Shown: in pieces, positions 56,808 to 64,000 of the stretch
Layout of the letters: every line of letters starts with the position of its first letter
How positions within the stretch are numbered: the stretch's first letter is position 1
Assembly (NCBI RefSeq): GCF_036010325.1
Contig: NZ_CP108550.1
Span: 67,862-131,861 of the forward strand
Reading direction: 5' to 3'
Length of the DNA: 64,000 nucleotides
Source of the DNA: Streptomyces sp. NBC_01210
GTDB lineage: Bacteria > Actinomycetota > Actinomycetes > Streptomycetales > Streptomycetaceae
The notes under the pieces: generated by a model
What the model was told of the DNA's origin: nothing
What the model saw: only the letters and a program-made list of their open reading frames with translations
Databases searched by the model: none
Program-made: the position numbers and the translations under genes

Positions 56808-57707
56808 ATGCCGAACCGGCGGCCCCGTGGATATCAGCCGCAGTGGAAGCCCCGCGCCCGTACGTGCGAGCTGCTGACGGCCGTGGACCGGGTCCTTGCG
56901 CGGTACGCGGCTCAGCTGCCGCTCACGATCCGGCAGGTCTGGTACTCGCTGATCTCCGACGGCGTGCTGGTCAAGGAAGAACGCACCTACAAACAGACGG
57001 TGGAACTCCTTGGGATGGCCCGCCGCTCAGGCCGCATCCCGTGGGAGGCGTTGCGCGACGACACCGAGATCCGCGCCGAACCCGTCGCCTACGAGGGGCC
57101 GGAAGACTTCCGGGCCGGGCTGCGCCAGGCGGCGCTGGACTATCGACTGGACCGGCAGGCCGGCCAACCGGTGCGGCTTGAGATCGTCTGCGAGACAGCC
57201 GGGATGGTTCCACAGCTGGTCGTCGTCGCCGACCCGTACGGCGTGCCGGTGTATTCGGGCAGCGGATTCAATGGGCTGCCGGCGAAACGGGGAGCAGCGC
57301 TGCGTGCGGCTGCTGACGGACACCGTGCGGTGAGGGTTTTCGTGGTCTCCGACTGGGACCAGAGCGGGGTCCATCTGTTCTCCGCGCTGGCCGAGGATGT
57401 CACCGCGTTCGCTGCCGTGGACGCTCCGGGAACGGAGGTCGTCTTCGAGCGCCTGGCGGTGACCGAGCAGCAGATCGCCGACTACGGGCTGCCCACCGCG
57501 CCGCCGAAGGTCAGTGATCACCGTTCCTTCAGCGGCACCTCCACCACCCAGGCCGAGGCCCTGCCGCCCGACGTCCTCGCCGCCGTGCTCAAAGCCGCGA
57601 TCACCTCCCACCGGGACGTGCGCGTCCTGGCGGCACTCCTTCAGCGTGAGGAAGACGAACGCCGCCGTCTCCTTCAGAGCCTCGGATACGACCCTGACGT
57701 CGACTGA
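56808..57707 (+). CDS. Topo VI-A/Spo11-like Toprim protein
   Basis: 299 aa from ATG 56808 behind GGGAGG. The N-terminal winged-helix region holds LTIRQVWYSLISDG, where Tyr46 sits as in the R-x-x-(Y/W)-Y catalytic-tyrosine motif of topoisomerase VI-A and Spo11. The Toprim domain follows: LEIVCETAGM (Glu129) and VVSDWDQSGVHL (DxD at 182-184, then G). Stand-alone small A-subunit relatives are known in phages and plasmids. It may nick or relax DNA for replication or end maintenance, about 6 kb from the telomere (inference). Confidence 0.72.
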   Translation: MPNRRPRGYQPQWKPRARTCELLTAVDRVLARYAAQLPLTIRQVWYSLISDGVLVKEERTYKQTVELLGMARRSGRIPWEALRDDTEIRAEPVAYEGPEDFRAGLRQAALDYRLDRQAGQPVRLEIVCETAGMVPQLVVVADPYGVPVYSGSGFNGLPAKRGAALRAAADGHRAVRVFVVSDWDQSGVHLFSALAEDVTAFAAVDAPGTEVVFERLAVTEQQIADYGLPTAPPKVSDHRSFSGTSTTQAEALPPDVLAAVLKAAITSHRDVRVLAALLQREEDERRRLLQSLGYDPDVD

Positions 57708-57836
57708 ACCGGTGCTCCGGCGTCGCCGGCCCTGTGTCGCTCGTCCGGGCCGGGTGTCTGCGAACGTTCCCGCCCGCCTGGTGGGCCTTGATGTACTGGA
57801 CTGTCGGAGCAGGGCGCGAAGCAGGGGAGCGGGACG

Positions 57837-58721
57837 TTGGCCGGGTACAGCAGGGGTCACACCGGGCGGGTGAAGGACTTCAAGGACTTCGAGTGGGTGG
57901 TGTGGCGCCTCGAGGTCCAGGACCCATCGCAGCTCGCGGGCGAGGATCCGGACCTGGACGAGCGCACCCAGGAGACGATGACGGAGCTCGCTGCCTCGCT
58001 GGGCTGCGTGTACGAGCACTGCGTCGACTACGACTCCTACGACGACGAAACGCCGTACTACGCCTGGTGGGTCCGCCTGCCCGCCGCCGAGCACGCCCGA
58101 CTCGACAAGGACGGCCTCCCGCAGGCTCTCGGCCCGCTGCGCCGGTACCTGACCACCCAGCTTCCCGACGGTCTGAAGTGGGAGATCACGCCGGACCGCG
58201 AGTTGACGTACGACCACGCCGGCAGCGAGGCCATGCGGGCCGCCTACGACGATCTGATCGCCCCGTTCGAGCGGGCCCTGATGCCGCTGCGTGTGGACGG
58301 GGCAGATGAACTCGATCCGCGGGCGAAGGTCTGGAAGTGGGAAGGGAACCTTCTGGTCGGCACGTTCGACCTGTGGCTGTGCAACGACCCGGACCGCCCG
58401 CACACCTGGCTCGTGGTCACCGTCGGACTGTGGACCGAGCCGCAGCTCTTCGACGAAGAACCCGCAGCCCGCCTCGGTCACTTCGACTTCACCCCGCACC
58501 ACCCGCTGCTCTTCCTGCCCCGCCCGCCGGCCCCGGCGACCTTCACCGCCCGCGCGGAGTCCGGCTCTTTCCCCCACAAGAGTTCCTCCAGGACGAAGGC
58601 CGCCGACGCCATCGGGACGGCTCACCAGTGGACGGCCAACGACCCCGACGTCCTGGCCGGGCGGGTCGCCCACGACCTCACACTGCTGTGGCCGCACCTC
58701 ACCGGCCCGGAAGGGAGCTGA
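57837..58721 (+). CDS. Hypothetical protein
   Basis: 294 aa; TTG 57837 is preferred because GGGGAG lies 8 nt upstream, with GTG 57870 the alternative. Acidic, aromatic-rich (VYEHCVDYDSYDDETPYYAW), with alternating strands and helices up to LLWPHLTG. No recognised family. It is 2 nt from the next gene, with which it forms an operon. Confidence 0.7.
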   Translation: MAGYSRGHTGRVKDFKDFEWVVWRLEVQDPSQLAGEDPDLDERTQETMTELAASLGCVYEHCVDYDSYDDETPYYAWWVRLPAAEHARLDKDGLPQALGPLRRYLTTQLPDGLKWEITPDRELTYDHAGSEAMRAAYDDLIAPFERALMPLRVDGADELDPRAKVWKWEGNLLVGTFDLWLCNDPDRPHTWLVVTVGLWTEPQLFDEEPAARLGHFDFTPHHPLLFLPRPPAPATFTARAESGSFPHKSSSRTKAADAIGTAHQWTANDPDVLAGRVAHDLTLLWPHLTGPEGS

Positions 58722-58723
58722 CG

Positions 58724-59158
58724 ATGGCCTCGTACGCAACAGACCCGCGGTGCACCGCCATGGCCGAAGCCCTCGTGCCCCTGCTGCGCCGCAACTGCCC
58801 GGAAGGCGCCGGCGGATTCGGCGGCTCGTACCAGGTCAATCTGGATGACGAGGAGGCCGTCGGATTGGGCGGGGTGGAGCTGATCCGGGCCGCGATGCGT
58901 AAAGCGGCCCGGCAGCTCGGCTGGAAGGTCACGACGATCGGGATGATCGGCACCCGCCACGGCACCATGGTCGTCGTCCAGGACGTGCGCGAGGTGCCCG
59001 AGGAGCACCAGGGTGTCCTCAACGATGCCGTGAACGACCGGATGCGAGCCGCGCTGCACAAGGTCTGGGGAGAGCCGGGCCCGGCCCCTGTCCAGCGCGG
59101 CTCGGTCGCCTTGATGACTCAGGAGTTCCGCGCGGCCGTTGCCACGGGCAGCGCCTAA
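58724..59158 (+). CDS. Hypothetical protein
   Basis: 144 aa from ATG 58724 with GAAGGGA upstream. LIRAAMRKAARQLGWKVTTI and GTMVVVQDVREVPEEH suggest a small alpha/beta fold. It shares an operon with the preceding gene and is convergent with the next, the stops overlapping by 4 nt (59155-59158). Confidence 0.7.
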   Translation: MASYATDPRCTAMAEALVPLLRRNCPEGAGGFGGSYQVNLDDEEAVGLGGVELIRAAMRKAARQLGWKVTTIGMIGTRHGTMVVVQDVREVPEEHQGVLNDAVNDRMRAALHKVWGEPGPAPVQRGSVALMTQEFRAAVATGSA

Positions 59159-59493
59159 CGCTGTACCGGAGCCTGCGCGGCCTGGGCGAAGTGCAGCACG
59201 ACGGCCTTGGCTCCGGCGGCGAGTTCGTCCGACAGGGCGTCGCTGCGCGGATGGGTCGGGTGGTTCTTCACCCAGAGCATGGAGAACTTGATGATCTGGT
59301 CGACGTCGCTCGGACGCAGCAGGATCGCGTCGCCGGTATGCAGCGGCTCGGGCTGGCGGTGCTGCCACAGCCGGTAGAAGCGGCCGTCGGCGTCGTTGAA
59401 CCCGAGGTGCCGGTCGCCGTGCGGATTGATCAGGTGGGTGGTGAAGGGCAGATCGTTCGGGCCCGGCTGCCAGGGCTGTTCCTGCTGGCTCAA
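59155..59493 (-). CDS. Hypothetical protein
   Basis: 112 aa read leftward from TTG 59493, set by GGAGGA 4 nt upstream; GTG 59529 is the longer alternative. TTHLINPHGDRHLGFNDADG and DAILLRPSDVDQIIKFSMLW give a compact mixed fold. Unknown function. The 330 bp to its right (59494-59828) holds a weak G/C hairpin near 59750-59785, probably the helicase terminator, and no gene. Confidence 0.65.
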   Translation of the reverse strand: MSQQEQPWQPGPNDLPFTTHLINPHGDRHLGFNDADGRFYRLWQHRQPEPLHTGDAILLRPSDVDQIIKFSMLWVKNHPTHPRSDALSDELAAGAKAVVLHFAQAAQAPVQR

Positions 59494-59828
59494 CGCGTCC
59501 TCCGTCGGCGTTCGATGATCACGACGCACCCGAGTCTGTCAGCGCCGCTCCCGGCCCCGCAGAGCTTCCACCGAGCCTGACCGCCGTCCACTGCAACACC
59601 GACCCGTGGCACTGAAACGCGGCCAGTGAAACACCGCCGCGCGTTTCACCCCTGACCTGCGGTGATGCCCTGGACAGAGGGGAGCGTGGCACTCGTGTTG
59701 CACCTCGCGTCGAAGGCCCGCGCCCACCCCCCGGCCCAACGGCAGCACGAAGCCCCAGGCGCTGACGCCCGGGGCCTCTCGGTGCACTTCGCTTGACCGT
59801 CCGGTTCAACGACCAGCCGCAGCCGGTG

Positions 59829-62483
59829 TCACGCCCACTCCACCCCCAGCTCCGCGAGCGCGGCACGCTGGGAGTCGGTCAACTTGCCTCGCCTCGCCTT
59901 GGTGTTGCTCAGAAATACGCCAAGCCGTACGGACACCGGTTCGGCCTCGCCGTCGACCGCGATCTCTTCGCTGTGTGCTCGGGGTACCGGCTTGCCCGCG
60001 CCCTCCCGCGCGATGTACTGCGCCAGGGCCGCCACACCCCGCGTGAAGGCCGCCGACGCCTTGGTCGGACCGCCAGCCGCACTCTTCTTGGCCGGTGCCG
60101 CAGCGGGCCGCTCAGCGGGCTTCACGCCCAGCACGGAAAGCCGCTCCTGCTGCTCGGTGGACAGCTGCGCCCAGGAGTTCGCCTGCCGCTCCAGCCACTT
60201 GCCCAGGTCGTCGCCCTCGAACAGCACCCCGGGTTCGATGGTCGGCAGGACGCCGTCGGCGTCGACCAGGTCGGCGAGGACGCGGTAGTGCCGCTGCCAG
60301 TCCAGCGGCCACGGGCAGTTCCAGTCCGGGTCGACCGCGGCCAGCTGCTTGGCGCGCTCCACCGCCCGCTCGGGGTCCTTTCCGAGGCCGCCCTTCCGGC
60401 GCAGGTTGGCCATGTGCTGGCCGACTGGCACCATCGCCTCGCCTTCGCCCCAGACCGCGTCCTGGCGGGGTGCGAGGTGTCCGGTGGCCCGCCGGTACGA
60501 GCGCAGTGCGGCGAGCTTGTTCTCCCAGGCTTCCTCGCCGGGCTCCCAGACCATCCCGGCCTCGGGCGCGTCCAGCAGGGTCTTGCGCCGCTCCTCCAGC
60601 TCACCCGCCCGCAGGGCCTTGCGCTGCTGGTGCACCCACCGCCCGAGGGGGAAGTCCTTCGTGACGCCGACCTCGGTCTCCACGTCATAAGGCACGGCGT
60701 AGAGACCGGTGATCTCGTTCTCGGCCCGCCAGCGGATGAGGGCCTGGTAGCCCTCCAGCCACACCAGCGACTCCGGCCGGTAGACCCGGGTGCGCAGGAA
60801 CGCCGCGATCGTCGCTGCGTCGCGCGGGCTGGAGAAGTGCAGCAGCGCCGCTTCGGCGGCGGCCTGCGTGTCGTCGTCCTGCTCCTGGTCCTCGCCCTCG
60901 CCGCCGGCCCCGACGATCTGCCCGTCCTCGTCGCGCCGGACGTGGACCTTGCGCTTCCCGCTGGTGAGCGCGCGGGAGGCGAGCTGCTCGACCAGACGCT
61001 CATCATGCGAGCGCAGGCCCTGGAGGACCGCTACAAGAGGGCGGAAGCTGGCGGAGGCAACCATGTCCGTCGGATCCTCGGAGGGCTCCAGAAACACCGG
61101 CACGATGATCCGCGCGACCTTCGTGCTGCCGTCCTTGTTGAGCCGCAGCGCCCGGCCGATGTTCTGCACGATCTCCACCTGCGAGCCGCGGGTGTCCGCG
61201 AAGCAGACCGCTTCCACGCCCCGCTCGCCGGTGATGTCCACGCCCTCCCCAAGCACGCGAACGCTGGCGAGGAAGGCGCGGTGGACCCGGCGCCCGGCCG
61301 CGTCGATGCCGTTGGCGAACTGGCGCAGGACCTCGCGCCGCTCGGACACGAGGTGGTCGCCGCACAGCCACGCCGACCACACCCGGTCCGGGGGTACGTG
61401 GCGGCCGGCTTCCAGCTCGTAGAACTCCGCGTCGATCGACGACTTCGGCAGCCGGTCCGCGGCTGCCAGGTCGTCGTCGGAGGCGTCGTTCATGTACAGC
61501 TCGGCTGCGGTCTCGGGCAGCTTCTCCGCGAACGCGGCGGCCTCCTCCACCTTCTGGTGGAACGTCATGACCGTGCGCAGGTTGTACGCGGCGGCGTGCT
61601 CCAGGAGCGCGGTCTGCAGGAGCGCCAGGCGCCGGCCCCGCCGGGCCTCCTCCGACTCCCCGAGGACGGGCGAGGGATCGCGGATCTCCAGCACGTCGAT
61701 CTCGAACCCGGCGAGGATCTCGCGCTCGATCGCCTCGCTCAGCCCGAGTTCTGCGAGCCACGCGCCGTACGTGCCCTCCGGGTCGTCGGCCATGGTCGCG
61801 ATCTCCGCCTCCTGGCCGTCCGCGCCCCTCTGCGGCCGGGCCGCGGCCAGGATCCGTGGCGTCGCGGTCAGGTAGAGCCGGAAGTCCGCCGGGATGCGGG
61901 CGTTGTCATGGATCGCCGCCCACGGCCGCCCAAGATCACCGGCAGTTCCGTGGGCCTCATCCACGATCGCGAGGTCGAAGCCTGCCATCTGCTGGCCATA
62001 CAGCCGCTCTCCGCCCGCCAGAGCGGCCTCCAGCGGCCCGCGAACCTTCCGCTGGACGGGTGCGTCGATGTCCTCGCGGTCCACGAGAGAGGCGTACGTG
62101 GCGAAGACGACGACCGGCCCGGATCCGGCCCACAGGGCGAGCTGGATCGGGTTGGTGGTGGTGCGCACCCCGAGCTCGTTCAGCACCGCATCGTTCTCCA
62201 GCGAGCACACCGCGACCATGGGGGAGCGGTGACCCACCGTCCGCCACGCCTGGGCGGTCTGCGCAAGCAGGTCCAGGGTCGGCACAGTGACGAGGATCCG
62301 GCCCTCGGGGAAGCACTCCAGCGCACTCGCGGCAGCCATGATCGTTTTGCCGGACCCGGTCGCTGACACGATCGTGCCACGGGCACCCTGAGGGGGCACA
62401 GATGACCTTGCAGGGAATCCGACCCACTTACGGAAAGCCGACTTCTGGTCGACCTGATGTTCCTTGAGCGGAATCCTGCTCAT
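59829..62483 (-). CDS. Telomere-proximal SF2 helicase (TtrA-like)
   Basis: 884 aa read leftward from ATG 62483 with AAAGGA upstream. Walker A SATGSGKT (40-47), DEAH (175-178), TATPR (206-210) and QNIGRALRL (~430) are complete SF2 motifs. C-terminal helicase-associated segments (WENKLAALRSYRRATGHLAP, WPLDWQRHYRVLADLV) and a basic linker to a final small domain follow. Streptomyces linear replicons carry a helicase-like gene of this type, ttrA, next to their telomeres, linked to conjugative transfer (known). Position and size fit; direct identity is inferred. Coupled to the upstream gene by ATGA. Confidence 0.82.
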   Translation of the reverse strand: MSRIPLKEHQVDQKSAFRKWVGFPARSSVPPQGARGTIVSATGSGKTIMAAASALECFPEGRILVTVPTLDLLAQTAQAWRTVGHRSPMVAVCSLENDAVLNELGVRTTTNPIQLALWAGSGPVVVFATYASLVDREDIDAPVQRKVRGPLEAALAGGERLYGQQMAGFDLAIVDEAHGTAGDLGRPWAAIHDNARIPADFRLYLTATPRILAAARPQRGADGQEAEIATMADDPEGTYGAWLAELGLSEAIEREILAGFEIDVLEIRDPSPVLGESEEARRGRRLALLQTALLEHAAAYNLRTVMTFHQKVEEAAAFAEKLPETAAELYMNDASDDDLAAADRLPKSSIDAEFYELEAGRHVPPDRVWSAWLCGDHLVSERREVLRQFANGIDAAGRRVHRAFLASVRVLGEGVDITGERGVEAVCFADTRGSQVEIVQNIGRALRLNKDGSTKVARIIVPVFLEPSEDPTDMVASASFRPLVAVLQGLRSHDERLVEQLASRALTSGKRKVHVRRDEDGQIVGAGGEGEDQEQDDDTQAAAEAALLHFSSPRDAATIAAFLRTRVYRPESLVWLEGYQALIRWRAENEITGLYAVPYDVETEVGVTKDFPLGRWVHQQRKALRAGELEERRKTLLDAPEAGMVWEPGEEAWENKLAALRSYRRATGHLAPRQDAVWGEGEAMVPVGQHMANLRRKGGLGKDPERAVERAKQLAAVDPDWNCPWPLDWQRHYRVLADLVDADGVLPTIEPGVLFEGDDLGKWLERQANSWAQLSTEQQERLSVLGVKPAERPAAAPAKKSAAGGPTKASAAFTRGVAALAQYIAREGAGKPVPRAHSEEIAVDGEAEPVSVRLGVFLSNTKARRGKLTDSQRAALAELGVEWA

Positions 62484-63640
62484 CGTCCGTCCTTTTCCGC
62501 CGTGTCGTACAGCCAGCTGTCGTGAAGCCTTTCCAGTGCGGTTTCCTCCTGGCCGTGCTTCGTCCAGATCCCTTCGACCCAGAGCGGAGTCGTTTCGATC
62601 CTCTCGCACAGAACGAAGCAGCCGGGCAGGTCGATCAGCACGAGCTCGCCCGCGAACATGCCGCCGGGCCCGTAGCGACGCCACAGCCGCTCCAGCCGCG
62701 CCCGGCGCTCGTGCAGGTACGTGTCCAGCGTCTGCGGGTAGGTCCCGCGCTCCGCGAGACGCACGGTCCGTAGGGCGACGTCCACGAGTTCCCGGGCCGA
62801 CTCCTGGTCCCACTGCTCGGAGTTGGTGCCGGTCACGGCCGCGTAATGCTGCTCGCACACGGCGAGAACGCGGTCGACCAGATCCGCCGGCGCCTCGGCA
62901 TCCTCGGCTTCGCGGGCCGCAGGACGGTCCCCGGTAGGGGTCTCGTGCCTGGGGAGCGGTTCCCCGGGAGAGGAAGCGCCGTCCACTTGCAGGCCGTGGT
63001 GATCGAGGTAGGCCAGGAGGAACAGGGCCAGGGCGCGGCCGGGGTCGCTGGCGTGCTCGATCCCAGGCGGCTTGCTGGTCCAGCCGAACGTGGCCTGGTG
63101 GGGCCGGGGGTGCACGCCGCTGGTGTGCGGGTCGGGGAAGACGACGGCGCGGGTGAAGAAGTCGTCCAGGCGGCTGAGGAGTTCCGCATCCGGGTTGTCC
63201 GGCTCACGGCCGCGCACGGTGGTGGTGGCGTTCTCCAGGATGGTGGTGAGGTACCGCCGGCGGGCGTCCTCCTGCTGCCGGAGCTCGCTGGAGCGGCTCT
63301 CCTCGACCACCTCCACCACGCGGTACATGCCCTGGTCCCCGTACAACCCGTCCGGCTTCTCCAGCGCCTTGCGGACTTTGGTGACTGCTTCCTCGACCGA
63401 CCGCCCGTAGGCGTAGTTCGTCACCACTGACGCGCCCGGGTGCTCCGGGTCGGTGCGCTGCGCCACGATCCGATAGCGGATCAGCTCCGGGTCTGTTCCT
63501 GAAGTAACCTCATGATGGATTTCCTTCCGCGCTTCAAAGCGCTTTTCGAAGCCTGACGGATTCAAAGAGTCCTCGCTTCCCGCGCCCCGCCCGGGTGGTT
63601 GGGGGGTGTCCCGTGTTTCCGCCAACGGTACATGCTGCAT
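62480..63640 (-). CDS. Hypothetical protein coupled to telomeric helicase
   Basis: 386 aa read leftward from ATG 63640; TTG near 63564, with GCGAGGA upstream, is a plausible shorter start. Residues ~50-110 (LIRYRIVAQRTDPEHPGASV) form a strand-rich domain, the middle is helical and acidic, and the C-terminus has YGPGGMFAGELVLIDLPGCF and many Trp/Glu. Its stop overlaps the helicase start, so they are translated together. No family recognised. It is the gene nearest the telomere. Confidence 0.7.
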   Translation of the reverse strand: MQHVPLAETRDTPQPPGRGAGSEDSLNPSGFEKRFEARKEIHHEVTSGTDPELIRYRIVAQRTDPEHPGASVVTNYAYGRSVEEAVTKVRKALEKPDGLYGDQGMYRVVEVVEESRSSELRQQEDARRRYLTTILENATTTVRGREPDNPDAELLSRLDDFFTRAVVFPDPHTSGVHPRPHQATFGWTSKPPGIEHASDPGRALALFLLAYLDHHGLQVDGASSPGEPLPRHETPTGDRPAAREAEDAEAPADLVDRVLAVCEQHYAAVTGTNSEQWDQESARELVDVALRTVRLAERGTYPQTLDTYLHERRARLERLWRRYGPGGMFAGELVLIDLPGCFVLCERIETTPLWVEGIWTKHGQEETALERLHDSWLYDTAEKDGR

Positions 63641-63780
63641 CAACCCGATGCACGCGGTACACTAGAACCCACACGAACGAGCGACCCCCACCCCTCGTAG
63701 CCAGCCCGGCCCGCGCCAGCGGGCCCCAAGGTTCTGGAGGCGCAGCCGGAAGGACCATCAGGCGGGGGAGCGCAGCGGAC

Positions 63781-64000
63781 CCGCCCGGGAGTGCGAAACG
63801 CTCCCCAACTCCCTTACTGGAGGCCCGACTAGCCGCACCTCACACCCAGTCAGTCACGGCCGCGCGATGCGCGGCCAGCCGGGAGCGCAGCGGCTGGCCC
63901 CCTCAACTCCCGGAGCGCAGCGAAGGGAGTTGGCCCGTGCTCCGCACGGGCAGCGGGAGCGCAGCGACCGCCCCCCTTGCACATCGCGCAGCGATGTGGT
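63781..64000. other. Right telomere of a linear replicon (archetypal type)
   Basis: A ladder of palindromes: 63858-63876 (GGCCGCGC-GAT-), 63874-63898, 63905-63931, 63933-63951 (GCCCGTGC-TCC-) and 63981-63997 (ACATCGC-GCA-GCGATGT). Read from the end inward, the minus strand begins ACCACATCGCTGCGCGATGT, which is positions ~14 onward of the classical Streptomyces telomere that starts CCCGCGGAGCGGGTACCACA. So about 13 terminal bases lie beyond this window or are missing. GGGAGCGCAGC recurs in several loops. Confidence 0.85.

Noticed and set aside
57837..59158. tpg/tap telomere proteins among the hypothetical genes near the telomere
   Set aside because: No DNA-polymerase or priming-type domain and no Tap-like helix-turn-helix pattern is visible; sizes and sequence features do not fit.
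59793..62366. 857-codon plus-strand open frame antisense to the helicase
   Set aside because: The minus-strand helicase shows all SF2 motifs; the antisense frame is Arg/Gly-rich shadow.
1..64000. tRNA or rRNA genes
   Set aside because: No cloverleaf-like sequence or rRNA signature was recognised on either strand by eye; a covariance search would be decisive.

Overview
The window is high-GC actinobacterial DNA and is almost certainly Streptomyces. It has GTG and TTG starts behind GGAGG-type ribosome sites, G/C-rich hairpin terminators, and Streptomyces-type families (WhiB, DUF2637, DUF5999, DUF6207, ALF-repeat, replication-relaxation, HspR-like). The last ~150 bases read as an archetypal Streptomyces telomere: stacked palindromes ending in the ACATCGC-GCA-GCGATGT hairpin. 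I therefore read the window as the right-hand part of a linear replicon, ending about a dozen bases short of its physical end. A parAB partition locus, an FtsK/TraB-type DNA translocase operon and a telomere-proximal helicase favour a large conjugative linear plasmid over a chromosome arm (inference).

Layout. 1-19.2 kb: one long rightward block, a conjugation and maintenance region. It holds a WhiB regulator, a DUF2637 membrane/coiled-coil protein, a 722-aa low-complexity basic protein, the FtsK/TraB-like translocase, spread-type membrane proteins, many small Zn-knuckle proteins, a P-loop kinase, an ASCH-domain protein and an Lsr2-like DNA-binding protein. Many neighbours overlap by ATGA, GTGA or TGATG, so much of it is translationally coupled. 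An IS remnant ends it. 19.4-27.1 kb: secreted proteins, namely a Tat-exported 1125-aa ALF/coiled-coil protein with two small membrane proteins downstream, and a pseudo-trypsin with FG-GAP repeats. 27.4-29.3 kb: degraded transposase fragments.

29.5-33.9 kb: an unusual operon (OB-like protein, histidine phosphatase, degenerate class I aminoacyl-tRNA-synthetase-like protein, APH-type kinase, nucleotidyltransferase). I consider it the best candidate for an undescribed system. A methyltransferase follows at 34.3 kb. 35.2-39.2 kb: an ECF sigma factor, an HspR-like repressor whose whole domain is duplicated inside one gene, and a NucA/NucB secreted nuclease. 40.2-43.6 kb: parAB with five copies of a 13-bp palindrome that look like centromere sites. 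44.2-46.5 kb: a transposase-less element with 26-bp inverted repeats and a TTA duplication, into which an IS110-family element has inserted. 46.5-52.6 kb: a sigma factor, secreted small proteins and IS30, IS256 and IS5 remnants.

52.9-59.2 kb: a replication-type module. It holds a HEPN-like protein, a replication-relaxation protein bracketed by two arrays of exact 12-bp tandem repeats (iteron candidates), a LexA-like winged helix, and a Topo VI-A/Spo11-like Toprim protein. 59.8-63.6 kb: a telomere-proximal SF2 helicase (TtrA-like) coupled to an unknown protein, then the telomere.

How the parts may work together (inference): the left block moves double-stranded DNA between mycelia, parAB and the palindromes segregate the replicon, the 53-58 kb module starts replication or manages topology, and the telomere with its helicase serves end maintenance and transfer.
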